Shown piece after piece: positions 55,056-63,664 of a stretch of 64,000 bases of DNA. The notes beneath the pieces are model-generated. The model did not search any database. It was not told the origin of the DNA and worked only from the letters and a program-made list of their open reading frames with translations. Numbering within the stretch: the first letter of the stretch is position 1; every line of letters starts with the position of its first letter. The position numbers and the translations under genes are program-made. The stretch comes from Exiguobacterium acetylicum (lineage in GTDB: Bacteria; Bacillota; Bacilli; Exiguobacteriales; Exiguobacteriaceae), in the NCBI RefSeq assembly GCF_019890935.1, contig NZ_CP082333.1, positions 1,762,001-1,826,000 of the forward strand, given 5' to 3'.

Positions 55056-56174
55056 ATGTACACCCATATCATCATCGGCGCCGGAATTCTCGGTGCCTCG
55101 ACGGCCTATCATTTATCGAAGGCTGGTGAACGCGTCTTACTCGTCGATCGGAAAGAACCCGGTCGAGCCTCTCATGCGGCAGCCGGTATTATCTGTCCAT
55201 GGATGACACAGCGACGAAATAAGGCATGGTACCAATTAGCGAATAACGGCGCTCATTTTTACAAAACATTGATTCCTGAACTGGAAGCACTCGGTGAGAC
55301 CAGTACGGGTTATCAGCAAGTTGGCACAATCGCCTTACACGAAACATCAAAAATCGAAAAGATGGAGACGATTGCGCAAAACCGTTTTCCGGAAGCTCCT
55401 GCCATCGAACGTATCGAACGACTGGACCAAGATCGTGTCAAAACGCTCTTTCCACTCGTCGAACAGATCGAGGATGCCTTATTCGTTTCCGGTGGTGCAC
55501 GCGTTGACGGACGTGCCTTGTGTGCTGCACTGATTCGTGGTGCTGTCGAACTCGGTGCGACCGTCCTAGAAGGAGATGCTTCTCTTGTCGTAGACAAGGG
55601 AGTCGTCACTGGTATAACTATGGAAAATGAACAGTACTCGGCAGAACAGTTCATTTTAACGGCGGGCGTCTGGTTAAATGATCTTCTCCGCCCGCTTGAG
55701 CTTAAAATCGATTTGCATCCGGAGAAAGGACAGATCCTACAACTCGATTTGACGGACTCTACATCAACGACATGGCCCGTCGTCATGGGACAACGTGGAT
55801 TATATCTCGTCTCCATCCACGAAGGGAAACTGATCGTCGGTTCAACACACGAAAAGCAGACCGACTATGACTTGAAACCGACCGTCAAGGGGATGCATGC
55901 CTTATTGAATCGCGCCTTACCTGTCTTACCGCGTCTCGAGGAAACAACGATTGACGAACTGCGCATCGGATTACGTCCTTATACGAAAAATTCGTTACCT
56001 GTCATCGGTCCCCTTCAAGATCATCCAAACGTGTTCTTAGCGAACGGACTCGGTGCATCCGGTTTGACGATCGGACCTTATCTCGGTAGCCAATTAGCGA
56101 AGCTTGCACGTCATCAAACACCTGATATTGAATGGACGACTTATGAGCCGACCTACGTCTCTCTCGACTCCTGA
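55056..56174 (+). CDS. FAD-dependent amine/glycine oxidase-type protein
   Basis: 372 residues of the DAO fold. FAD motif IIIGAGILGASTAYHLSKAG follows the start directly, then LLVDRKEPGRASHAAAGIIC and, near the end, the second dinucleotide-binding region VFLANGLGASGLTIGP. It resembles glycine or D-amino acid oxidases and their dehydrogenase relatives; substrate unknown. The ribosome site is weak. A CsaA-like gene follows after 36 bases. Confidence 0.88.
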   Translation: MYTHIIIGAGILGASTAYHLSKAGERVLLVDRKEPGRASHAAAGIICPWMTQRRNKAWYQLANNGAHFYKTLIPELEALGETSTGYQQVGTIALHETSKIEKMETIAQNRFPEAPAIERIERLDQDRVKTLFPLVEQIEDALFVSGGARVDGRALCAALIRGAVELGATVLEGDASLVVDKGVVTGITMENEQYSAEQFILTAGVWLNDLLRPLELKIDLHPEKGQILQLDLTDSTSTTWPVVMGQRGLYLVSIHEGKLIVGSTHEKQTDYDLKPTVKGMHALLNRALPVLPRLEETTIDELRIGLRPYTKNSLPVIGPLQDHPNVFLANGLGASGLTIGPYLGSQLAKLARHQTPDIEWTTYEPTYVSLDS

Positions 56175-56210
56175 CCCACTCTATACTTCACTTTGAAAGG
56201 AAGTACACCA

Positions 56211-56540
56211 TTGTCCATGAAACCAATCGTTCCTCTTGAATTATTCGATGCTTTAGATATCCGTGTTGGTACAATCCAGTCGATTTCACATCGTACAGAC
56301 GGCTCGATTCAGCTTGAACTACAATTCGACGGCTTTACGCGTTCTTTTTCACTCGCTTGGGAATCACTACGACCGGATGTCCATGAATTGCTTGGAAAAC
56401 AAGCGATTGCCGTGTTGAATGTACCTGGTCGTACGCCTGAAGAGTCGGGGCGGTTGCTTGAGATCGGACGTTCGGAACAATGGATGCCGATCCTCGTCGT
56501 ACCGGAACATCCGATTCCGGAAGGCGCTCGAATCGAATAA
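56211..56540 (+). CDS. CsaA-like tRNA-binding-domain protein, diverged
   Basis: 109 residues from TTG 56211, placed by AAAGGAAG nine bases upstream (ATG 56217 is an alternative). The pattern FDALDIRVGTIQSISHRTDG, LLGKQAIAVLNVPGRTPEES and PEHPIPEGARIE matches the tRNA_bind/CsaA OB fold, but the middle (IGIKQSSAQI in CsaA) is FTRSFSLAWESL, so the RNA contacts may differ. Probably a CsaA-like chaperone or RNA-binding protein. Confidence 0.75.
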   Translation: MSMKPIVPLELFDALDIRVGTIQSISHRTDGSIQLELQFDGFTRSFSLAWESLRPDVHELLGKQAIAVLNVPGRTPEESGRLLEIGRSEQWMPILVVPEHPIPEGARIE

Positions 56541-56554
56541 ACGCTTTCACCCAC

Positions 56555-56612
56555 AAAAATACTCCCCTGCATCGCTTCTACACAGAAGCTTACAAGCGGG
56601 AGTATTTTTAGT
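56555..56612. terminator. Bidirectional terminator
   Basis: AAAATACTCCC and GGGAGTATTTT flank a small inner hairpin GCTTCT/AGAAGC; it lies between the CsaA-like and egtD genes. Confidence 0.85.
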
Positions 56613-56622
56613 TTTTTCGCTG

Positions 56623-57582
56623 TTACATTTTTTCTAAATAATGTACGCTGAATCGTTCATTGTCATCGATCCAGCAATTGACTGAATGAAAACCGCTTTG
56701 ACGGGCAAGTGTCTCAAACTCTTCTTTACTGTACTTATAGGAGTTTTCCGTATGAATCGTTTCCCCTTGTTTAAACGGAACCGTCACATCTCCAACTTGC
56801 ACGAGTTGATCGAGTTGACTCCGAAGATGCATTTCGATTCGTCCTTTTTCTTTATTATAAAAAGCATGATGTTCGAATCGTGTCACATCAAACGTTCCCT
56901 CGAGCATCTGATTCAAATGCGTCAACATGTTCAAATTGAATGCCGCCGTGACGCCGGCTGCATCGTTATAAGCCCGTTCAAGCACATCAACAGACTTTTT
57001 CAAATCAACACCAATCAAGAATCCATCTCCCGTTTCAAGAATTCGTGAGGAATGACGTAAGAAGCGCATCGCTTCCTCCGGTTCAAAGTTACCGATCGTC
57101 GATCCCGGGAAAAAGATGACTCGTTTTTGAGACTCCTCGACCGGTAAAGAAATCGATTGTGAGTAATCCCCACAGACCGCTTTAATATGCAGCGCAGGAT
57201 ACCGTTCCGACAATTGGCGTGCAGATTCCATCAGGAAGTCTTTTGAAATATCAATTGGCATATACGTGTCGAGATGTGTAAATGTCTCCAGTAACATCTG
57301 GATTTTTCGACTGCTGCCACTTCCATATTCAATCAGTGTATGCACATCGCCGATACTTCGTGCGATCTCCGCACGATGCTGCTCCAAGATGGCGAGTTCT
57401 GTCCGTGTCGGATAATATTCCGGTTGTTGCGTAATCTGTTCGAACAATTGGGATCCGATATGATCATAAAAATATTTTGCCGGTAAGACCTTTTGTTCTC
57501 GCATCAGGCCTTCGATGACTTCTAAACGCATGTTTTGTTGCGGCGTATATAAATCGTAGCCAATGACTGTCTCTCGCATCAC
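56623..57582 (-). CDS. egtD: L-histidine N(alpha)-methyltransferase
   Basis: 319 residues of the EgtD fold: RTELAILEQHRAEIARSIGD, SAM motif YGSGSSRKIQMLLETF, YMPIDISKDFL, FFPGSTIGNFEPEEAMRFLR, and the C-terminal EMHLRSQLDQLVQV. It makes hercynine (trimethylhistidine), the first step of ergothioneine synthesis. Its start overlaps the stop of egtB by four bases, so the pair is coupled. Confidence 0.95.
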   Translation of the reverse strand: MMRETVIGYDLYTPQQNMRLEVIEGLMREQKVLPAKYFYDHIGSQLFEQITQQPEYYPTRTELAILEQHRAEIARSIGDVHTLIEYGSGSSRKIQMLLETFTHLDTYMPIDISKDFLMESARQLSERYPALHIKAVCGDYSQSISLPVEESQKRVIFFPGSTIGNFEPEEAMRFLRHSSRILETGDGFLIGVDLKKSVDVLERAYNDAAGVTAAFNLNMLTHLNQMLEGTFDVTRFEHHAFYNKEKGRIEMHLRSQLDQLVQVGDVTVPFKQGETIHTENSYKYSKEEFETLARQSGFHSVNCWIDDNERFSVHYLEKM

Positions 57583-58859
57583 ATGTCACCTGCCAATCGG
57601 AAGCCGCCAAATAACCAACGTTTATCAGGCGGGAAGAAGTTGCGGTATGTCTCGCGAATGTGATCGTCAGGCGTCACGCACGCTCCTCCACGCAGTACCA
57701 TTTGATTACACATGAACTTCGCATTGTATTCCCCGAGTGCTCCTTCGAGCGGTTTACTGCCTGGATATGAACTATAAGCGCTCGACGTCCACTCCCATAC
57801 GTTTCCGAACATGCTCGCAAGCGTCGTCTCTGACTCTTCAACGGCTACCGGATGGAAGGCTCCGCTTCCCATCATATTACGCTTCGTGACAGAATCGACT
57901 TGGCGAGATGCCCATTCCCATTCCGCTTCTGTCGGCAAGCGTTTCCCTATAAAGCGACTATAAGCGTCCGCCTCATAAAAACTGACATGACAGACCGGTT
58001 CATCGAGACGAAGTGGTTCGACACCGTTCATCGTAAAGATCGTCCACTCTCCCGCGTCATCCTTCATCCAATATAACGGGGCTTTCCAGCCTTCTTTTTG
58101 CACCGTCGCAAAGCCGTCAGATAACCAATACTCTGATTTTTCATAGCCCCCTGCTTCAATGAACGCCAAATACTCACCGTTCGTGACAGGACGCGTCGCG
58201 AGTTCAAATGGATGCAGCCACGTTTTATGACGTGGACTTTCGTTGTCGAACGCAAATCCGTCTCCTGTATGACCAATCTCGACGAGTCCTTCCTCGAATT
58301 GGATAAACGATGTTTCCTTGACTGCATTTTCAGGCACATCTGATGCCAACGACTTTGATTGATAAGCAGGTAACAGTGGATTCGTGAAAAAGTTATACTT
58401 CACGTCCATCAAGATCAATTCCTGGTGTTGTTGTTCGTGTTGTAGTCCCATCTCGACTAACGCTTCGATTTTCCGTTGGTCTTCTGGAGTCCGTTCTTCC
58501 TTCAAGAACTCGACCATTTGTCCATCAACATATGCCCGGTAAGCAATGATGTCCTCGACGGTCGGACGTGACAACATCCCTCGTTGTTGACGAGGCTGGT
58601 AAGGACCGATCGAGTTGTAGTATGAATTGAACAGATAATTGTACTTCGGATGGAAAACGCGATAGTCTTCACTATATTCCTGTAGTATCATCCGTTCAAA
58701 AAACCAGGTCGTATGAGCGATGTGCCATTTCGGCGGACTCACGTCTGAATTCGCTTGAATGATGAAGTCTTCTGCTTCGAGCGGTTCAATCAAGGCAATT
58801 GATTGGTTACGAACAGTGGCAAATTTTTCGATTAAGTACGATGTCGTTTCAAATAGCAT
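57579..58859 (-). CDS. egtB: Hercynine oxygenase / sulfoxide synthase
   Basis: 426 residues from ATG 58859, eight bases after GGGAG. The N-terminal DinB-like domain carries three iron-binding histidines: His49 in WHIAHTTWFFE and His141, His145 in HEQQH. The C-terminal formylglycine-generating-type domain has SFYEADAYSRFIGKRLPTEA, EWEWASR and RGGACVTPDDHIRETYRNFF. It joins a sulfur donor (cysteine or gamma-Glu-Cys) to hercynine. Together with egtD this gives a two-gene ergothioneine core; no egtC or egtE is nearby. Confidence 0.93.
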   Translation of the reverse strand: MLFETTSYLIEKFATVRNQSIALIEPLEAEDFIIQANSDVSPPKWHIAHTTWFFERMILQEYSEDYRVFHPKYNYLFNSYYNSIGPYQPRQQRGMLSRPTVEDIIAYRAYVDGQMVEFLKEERTPEDQRKIEALVEMGLQHEQQHQELILMDVKYNFFTNPLLPAYQSKSLASDVPENAVKETSFIQFEEGLVEIGHTGDGFAFDNESPRHKTWLHPFELATRPVTNGEYLAFIEAGGYEKSEYWLSDGFATVQKEGWKAPLYWMKDDAGEWTIFTMNGVEPLRLDEPVCHVSFYEADAYSRFIGKRLPTEAEWEWASRQVDSVTKRNMMGSGAFHPVAVEESETTLASMFGNVWEWTSSAYSSYPGSKPLEGALGEYNAKFMCNQMVLRGGACVTPDDHIRETYRNFFPPDKRWLFGGFRLAGDM

Positions 58860-58945
58860 GTCAATCACTCCCTATCCAAAATATTCCGAATCTTTTGGTC
58901 CATTTGATGTATACCCCTCCTATGGAAGAGTTATGCTAAAGAAAC

Positions 58946-58981
58946 AAAAAAAGTCCGCCCCGTTAAGAGCGAACTGATCAT
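58946..58981 (-). terminator. Terminator after guaC
   Basis: On the minus strand AGTTCGCTC and GGGCGGACT pair with two G-U wobbles, followed by a long T-run. It lies just after the guaC stop. Confidence 0.8.
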
Positions 58982-58982
58982 T

Positions 58983-59966
58983 TTAATATACTTTATCGCC
59001 GTTGAAGATCGAGTTCTTGACGACGACGTAGTCGACCGTCCGAATCGCCTGCAATTTGTTCCCGCCAGCATACGAAATTGCCGATTGTAAATCTTGCTCC
59101 ATCTCGATCAACGTATCCACAAGACTCCCTTTATGCTCGACGAACATCTTCTTTCCTTCAACGTTCTTGCGTTCCCCTTTTTGGAACTCAGAAGCAGAAC
59201 CGAAATATTCCTTGACGAGCACTCCGTCCACCTCATGTGTCTCACCAGGCGATTCTTCATGCCCTGCGAAGAGTGAACCGATCATGACCATCGACGCACC
59301 GAACCGGACTGACTTCGCGATATCGCCATGCGTCCGAATCCCACCATCCGCAATAATCGGTTTACTTGCTGCTTTTGCACACCAACGAAGTGCCGCGAGT
59401 TGCCAACCACCTGTACCGAATCCTGTCTTAATCTTCGTGATACACACTTTACCTGGTCCGATCCCGACTTTTGTTGCATCGGCTCCCGCATTCTCAAGTT
59501 CACGCACCGCTTCCGGTGTCCCGACGTTACCAGCGATGACGAAACTTGCTGGTAGAAGCGACTTGATGTGGCGAATCATCTGAATGACGGCTTCCGAATG
59601 ACCGTGTGCGATATCGATCGTGATGTATTCCGGAGTCAGCCCTTCTGCTGCGAGCTGTTCGATCAGCTGATATTCCTCTTCCTTGACACCGACGCTAATT
59701 GAAGCGAACAGTTGACGTTCTTGCATCATGCGAACGAATGCCAAACGACGAGCCGGCTCGAATCGATGCATGATATAGAAATAATCGCCTTCCGCTAAGA
59801 ACAAAGCGATCGATTCATCAATGATCGTTTGCATGTTTGCCGGTACGACCGGAAGCTTGAAACGACGACCACCGAACTCGACTGACGTATCACATTCCGA
59901 ACGACTACCAACGATTGATTTTGCTGGAATTAATTGAATATCTTCATAATCGAATACTACATCCAT
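58983..59966 (-). CDS. guaC: GMP reductase
   Basis: 327 residues from ATG 59966 (AGAGGTG upstream). The IMPDH/GMPR barrel is close to the B. subtilis enzyme: [40 protein letters not shown], catalytic Cys175 in [13 protein letters not shown], and [20 protein letters not shown]. It converts GMP to IMP and ammonia with NADPH. It differs from IMPDH in lacking the CBS pair. Strong promoter at 60030-60058. Confidence 0.96.
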   Translation of the reverse strand: MDVVFDYEDIQLIPAKSIVGSRSECDTSVEFGGRRFKLPVVPANMQTIIDESIALFLAEGDYFYIMHRFEPARRLAFVRMMQERQLFASISVGVKEEEYQLIEQLAAEGLTPEYITIDIAHGHSEAVIQMIRHIKSLLPASFVIAGNVGTPEAVRELENAGADATKVGIGPGKVCITKIKTGFGTGGWQLAALRWCAKAASKPIIADGGIRTHGDIAKSVRFGASMVMIGSLFAGHEESPGETHEVDGVLVKEYFGSASEFQKGERKNVEGKKMFVEHKGSLVDTLIEMEQDLQSAISYAGGNKLQAIRTVDYVVVKNSIFNGDKVY

Positions 59967-60029
59967 GAATAACACCTCTAATTACGAATATTTTTTAATA
60001 TATTGGCGATAATCATTCGCCCCTTGACT

Positions 60030-60058
60030 ACTATAACGAACTGTCCTCATAGTGTCAA
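60030..60058 (-). promoter_or_regulatory. Sigma-A promoter of guaC
   Basis: Minus strand: TTGACA (60053-60058), 17-base spacer, TATAGT (60030-60035). It is near-consensus. About 60 bases of leader lie between it and the guaC start. Confidence 0.85.
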
Positions 60059-60126
60059 AGAAATTTTCGCATTTTTAAGGTTTTTCAAGAACTTTATTCA
60101 GATATCACCAGTTAAATGTTCGGATT

Positions 60127-60633
60127 TTACTGATTTTGACGTTGTAAATCTGTCAACCAATGTTCTTCCCAGTCAAAATAGCTTGTTGCTTCGGATGCTT
60201 CAAACACATGATCAGGATAAGGCAGTGCTAGAGGAGGACGCTCCTGTTTTGGAAAATATGCCAGTTGTTTCGATTCTCCATCGATCGCTTCGAGCGTTCC
60301 CCCGACAACCTCACACTCGAATACCGTCGCTACGTATTCAACTTCGTTTCCATCTGGGTACGTCAAACGAAACGACTCTCCACCGAAGGTCGCAATCAGA
60401 CGAACCGGTCGGACGAATAGACCCGTTTCTTCATAGACTTCGCGAATGACTGCTTGCGCAGGAGATTCTCCCAGTTCGATCGCTCCAGCAGGCAAACTCC
60501 AAAACGGACCTCCTGGATCCTGAAAGAGGATGTGACCTGCTTCGTTTCGAATGATTGCTGCGACGCATGGTGTAAAAAGACGTTGCGTTCCGACAAGTTG
60601 GCGTAAATTAGCATAGTAATCAGAGATTGGCAT
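60127..60633 (-). CDS. Nudix hydrolase
   Basis: 168 residues with the box GAIELGESPAQAVIREVYEE followed by TG, and ILFQDPGGPFWSLPAG before it. Longer than the others in the window, with a helical C-terminal extension (FEASEATSYFDWEEHWLTDL). Substrate unknown. Its start overlaps the GNAT gene by 14 bases, so coupled. Confidence 0.92.
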   Translation of the reverse strand: MPISDYYANLRQLVGTQRLFTPCVAAIIRNEAGHILFQDPGGPFWSLPAGAIELGESPAQAVIREVYEETGLFVRPVRLIATFGGESFRLTYPDGNEVEYVATVFECEVVGGTLEAIDGESKQLAYFPKQERPPLALPYPDHVFEASEATSYFDWEEHWLTDLQRQNQ

Positions 60634-61177
60634 GTTTTGACTCCTCTCGATCTTCTTTTAATAGGGCAAACAAAATAAAGTCTTCCCAGGCATCGTTGAT
60701 GAAAAGATTTTGTTTCGCGATTCCTTCTTTACGAAATCCAACTTTCTCAAGGACACGGATCGAGCCGATATTCTCCGGCATGACTTCAGCACGGATCCGG
60801 TGGAACTGGTGGACATCAAATAAATGATCGACGAACAATCCGACTGCTTGCGCCATATATCCTCGTCCTGAAAAGGCCGCATCCAGTTGATAGCCGATCA
60901 TGCACGTCTCCGCTGGTCCACGTTGAACGAACATCGCCGAAACATCCCCAATCAACTGGTCCGTCTCGGATAAAAAGACCCCATACGCATAATAAGCATC
61001 TTGACGCATCAACTCTTGGTGACGATGAATCCGTTCTCGTTGCCCTTCGATCGTGTATTGTTCTGGTGAAGGCTTGATTGGCATCCAGTATTCAAAGTGA
61101 TCACGATTTCGTAAGTTCACCTCAAGGACCGCCGCTGCATCTTCCAAGATGTACGGACGAATGTATACAGGAAACAT
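60620..61177 (-). CDS. GNAT family N-acetyltransferase (RimJ/RimL-like)
   Basis: 185 residues from ATG 61177 (GGAGGAG upstream), rejecting a longer frame without a site. RimJ-like pattern: YIRPYILEDAAAVLEVNLRN, YQLDAAFSGRGYMAQAVGLF, AEVMPENIGSIRVLEKVGFR. Probably protein N-terminal or small-amine acetyltransferase. Cotranscribed with the Nudix gene that follows. Confidence 0.92.
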   Translation of the reverse strand: MFPVYIRPYILEDAAAVLEVNLRNRDHFEYWMPIKPSPEQYTIEGQRERIHRHQELMRQDAYYAYGVFLSETDQLIGDVSAMFVQRGPAETCMIGYQLDAAFSGRGYMAQAVGLFVDHLFDVHQFHRIRAEVMPENIGSIRVLEKVGFRKEGIAKQNLFINDAWEDFILFALLKEDREESKHANL

Positions 61178-61321
61178 ATAACGCTCCTCCATTTCCATTA
61201 TTATCTTTAGTTCAAGAAGTTTGCGTGTTTCATAATTCATGTAGCGGGAATCTACATAATAGTTTCATTACATTACAGTGACAGCATACTATAGAGAAAA
61301 CTGTCGAAGAAGGAGTGACTT

Positions 61322-61582
61322 ATGTATTCAGACACTGATTTGCTCAATCAAATCAAACAACGCGACCCTGTCGCGTTAGAACGATTATACGATCGTTACG
61401 AAAAAACACTCTTTCTTCTGTTCCGTCGCACACAAGTGGAAGATGCACTCATTCATTCCGCGATGACGCAACTATTCAGAACTGTTTGGGAACAACCGAC
61501 ACGTTATCCGAACTTTCAAGGATTCATTTTGCATACATTACGACAACTCAGTAGTAAAAGAGAACATATTCCGACTCGTTGA
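61322..61582 (+). CDS. Sigma-70 region-2-only protein
   Basis: 86 residues. DLLNQIKQRDPVALERLYDR and YEKTLFLLFRR match the start of ECF sigma region 2, and AMTQLFRTVWEQPTRYPNFQ resembles the region 2.3-2.4 helix; the GFILHTLRQLSSKR segment ends it. There is no region 4, and the next stop is followed by a hairpin, so it is not an obvious frameshift. It may be an anti-sigma-like decoy, a partner subunit (as with split sigmas) or a decaying gene. Confidence 0.7.
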   Translation: MYSDTDLLNQIKQRDPVALERLYDRYEKTLFLLFRRTQVEDALIHSAMTQLFRTVWEQPTRYPNFQGFILHTLRQLSSKREHIPTR

Positions 61583-61647
61583 AAGAATCAGTTATTCTCT
61601 TTCGACATGAGCAGAATGAACCCTTTAATTGTATGCTTTATTCAGAG

Positions 61648-61675
61648 AAGAACAGCTTCGTTTGTTCTTTTTTTG
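61648..61675 (+). terminator. Terminator after the sigma-like gene
   Basis: AAGAACA / TGTTCTT with an eight-base loop, then a run of T. A weaker hairpin GAAAGAAT / ATTCTCTTTC begins right after the stop at 61582. Confidence 0.75.
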
Positions 61676-61825
61676 TTTTGTCCTTTCTTTTTCGATACAG
61701 GCATGCTATATTATTAAGTAATTATTGTTGTTCGGTGGAGATACGAAGTGTTTCACTTTATATTCGATGAAATTGATCACGGTAGTAATAATCAGTGTGC
61801 CAGTCACACGCAGGAGGCAATACAC

Positions 61826-62026
61826 ATGGAACAAGGTAAAGTAAAATGGTTTAACGCAGAAAAAGGATTCGGCTTCATCGAGCGCGAAAGCGGAGACGAC
61901 GTATTCGTACACTTCTCAGCAATCCAATCTGAAGGTTTCAAATCACTTGACGAAGGTCAAGAGGTTTCTTTCGAAGTTGAAGAAGGTCAACGCGGACCAC
62001 AAGCAACTAACGTTGTAAAACTTTAA
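61826..62026 (+). CDS. cspB: Cold-shock protein
   Basis: 66 residues of the CSD fold, with RNP1 KGFGFIE and RNP2 VFVHFSAI. It is nearly the B. subtilis CspB pattern, as [20 protein letters not shown] shows. It binds single-stranded RNA/DNA as a chaperone. A long leader of more than 100 bases after an extended TGCTATATT box (61705-61712) is as expected for cold-inducible csp genes. Ribosome site CAGGAGG. Confidence 0.96.
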   Translation: MEQGKVKWFNAEKGFGFIERESGDDVFVHFSAIQSEGFKSLDEGQEVSFEVEEGQRGPQATNVVKL

Positions 62027-62034
62027 TTTCCTTT

Positions 62035-62062
62035 AGACCCTGCTCACGCAGGGTCTTTTTTG
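62035..62062 (+). terminator. Terminator after cspB
   Basis: AGACCCTGC / GCAGGGTCT with a TCAC loop, followed by TTTTTT. Confidence 0.93.
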
Positions 62063-62109
62063 TGTTTATATATGCTACACTAGCGATTCAGGAAGAAAGG
62101 AGATGTAAT

Positions 62110-62475
62110 ATGACACTTGAACAAACCATGCAACACCTTCAAGAGGCTATGCTAAAAGGAGATTTATCACAAGTCTCGCCTCTATTATCTCCCGAATTTA
62201 CGTTCATCGATGCGTTAGGGCGGTCTTTCGATGCCGAGACCTACCTCGATCATTACGTGGATCCTGCAAACATCCGCTGGTTATCCCGGACCGATGATTT
62301 TTCATACATTGATCATTTCGAAGATACGGCAATCCAGTATAGTTTGACAGAAGACCGATTTGAATACGGGACAACTCAATACGTTGGTCGTTTCCGGATC
62401 GTATCCATCTATCGTGCTACGTCAGATGGTTGGAAATGGCACTTTGGTCAATTGACATCTCTTGATCCGGCGTAA
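62110..62475 (+). CDS. SnoaL/NTF2-like domain protein
   Basis: 121 residues from ATG 62110 (AAGAAAGGAGA upstream). An NTF2-like cone is suggested by MTLEQTMQHLQEAMLKGDLS, LSPEFTFIDALGRSFDAETY, YVGRFRIVSIYRATSDGWKW and HFGQL, resembling DUF4440-type proteins. Ligand or activity unknown. Terminator upstream separates it from cspB. Confidence 0.82.
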   Translation: MTLEQTMQHLQEAMLKGDLSQVSPLLSPEFTFIDALGRSFDAETYLDHYVDPANIRWLSRTDDFSYIDHFEDTAIQYSLTEDRFEYGTTQYVGRFRIVSIYRATSDGWKWHFGQLTSLDPA

Positions 62476-62599
62476 CGGATTCAAGGGATGTTTTTGTTTT
62501 CATGTTCCATTCATCGTCAGTTGGAATTGCTTCTCATTTTTCATTCCGTTACACTTGAGTGGTACATATTTTCTGAAAATTCAAGAAGGAGTGTTCCTC

Positions 62600-63664
62600 A
62601 TGACGGTTTATAACTTCTCTGCCGGTCCTGCAGTCCTTCCTGCCCCGGTCTTATTGAAGGCTCAATCCGAGTTACTCGATTATGAAAATTCAGGACAATC
62701 CGTTCTTGAAATGAGTCACCGTTCGCCGATTTTTGAATCGATTCGGGATGCGGCTGAACAATCCTTACGGAGACTGATGTCGATTCCCGATACGTACTCC
62801 GTCTTGTTTCTTCAAGGGGGAGCTACACTTCAGTTCGCGATGTTACCGCAAAATCTAGCAACGAAGACCGGACGGGTTGATTTCATCGATACCGGTGGTT
62901 GGTCGACAAAGGCGATGGCAGATGCCAAACGGTACGCCTCGGTCAATGTGCTCGCCTCATCCGCTGATCACGGATATCGCTTCATCCCAGAAGGTCCGTT
63001 CACGTCAACGGCCGACTATCTGCATATTACTTGGAACAATACACTTGAAGGGACAACGTATCAGACACCGCCTCTCGTTGATGTGCCACTCGTCGCAGAC
63101 GTCTCTTCTTCGATTTTGTCTGAACCATTGCCAATCGAGTCATTCGATGTGTTGTATGCTGGTGCTCAAAAAAACCTTGGCGTCGCTGGTTTGACGGTCG
63201 TCATCGTGAAGAACGCGTTGCTAGATTGTGTTCCTGACACGATCGGCGCCTACTTACGGTATGACATCCATGCCAAACAGCGGTCTCTGTACAACACGCC
63301 GCCGACATTCAGTCTTTATATGACGAAATTAGTGCTCGAATGGATTGAAGAGACCGGACTCGAGACGATCGCGGCACGAAACGTCTCACAAGCACACATG
63401 TTATATGAAGCAATCGATCAATCCAATCTCTTTCATAACCATGTAGCCGTCAAGGATCGAAGCCGGATGAACATTCCGTTCTCGACCGGAAGTGAGTCGG
63501 AGGATGCTGCGTTCTTGAACTTTGCTGCGCGTCACGATTTAATCAACCTTGCCGGTCACCGCTCGATTGGTGGAATGCGCGCGAGTCTTTACAATGCGAT
63601 GCCGACCGAAGGAGTTACGGCACTGATTCACATCATGCACCGTTTTGAACAGGGGGAACGTTAA
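62600..63664 (+). CDS. serC: Phosphoserine aminotransferase
   Basis: 354 residues from ATG 62600 (AAGAAGGAG upstream). The start NFSAGPAVLP is diagnostic; the pyridoxal lysine is K191 in YAGAQKNLG; RSPIFESIRDAAEQSLRRLM and FLQGGATLQFAMLPQNL are conserved, as is GGMRASLYNAMP near the C-terminus. It makes phosphoserine from phosphohydroxypyruvate for serine synthesis. serA begins one base after the stop. Confidence 0.96.
   Translation: MTVYNFSAGPAVLPAPVLLKAQSELLDYENSGQSVLEMSHRSPIFESIRDAAEQSLRRLMSIPDTYSVLFLQGGATLQFAMLPQNLATKTGRVDFIDTGGWSTKAMADAKRYASVNVLASSADHGYRFIPEGPFTSTADYLHITWNNTLEGTTYQTPPLVDVPLVADVSSSILSEPLPIESFDVLYAGAQKNLGVAGLTVVIVKNALLDCVPDTIGAYLRYDIHAKQRSLYNTPPTFSLYMTKLVLEWIEETGLETIAARNVSQAHMLYEAIDQSNLFHNHVAVKDRSRMNIPFSTGSESEDAAFLNFAARHDLINLAGHRSIGGMRASLYNAMPTEGVTALIHIMHRFEQGER

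Noticed and set aside
59056-59583. A 175-residue plus-strand frame opposite guaC
   Set aside because: Shadow of the conserved guaC coding sequence; composition (Ser/Pro/Cys-rich) is typical of antisense frames.
59976-60029. PurR-box or purine riboswitch in the guaC leader
   Set aside because: Some CGAAT/ATTCG pieces exist, but I could not build a convincing PurBox pair or the riboswitch core, so only the promoter is reported.
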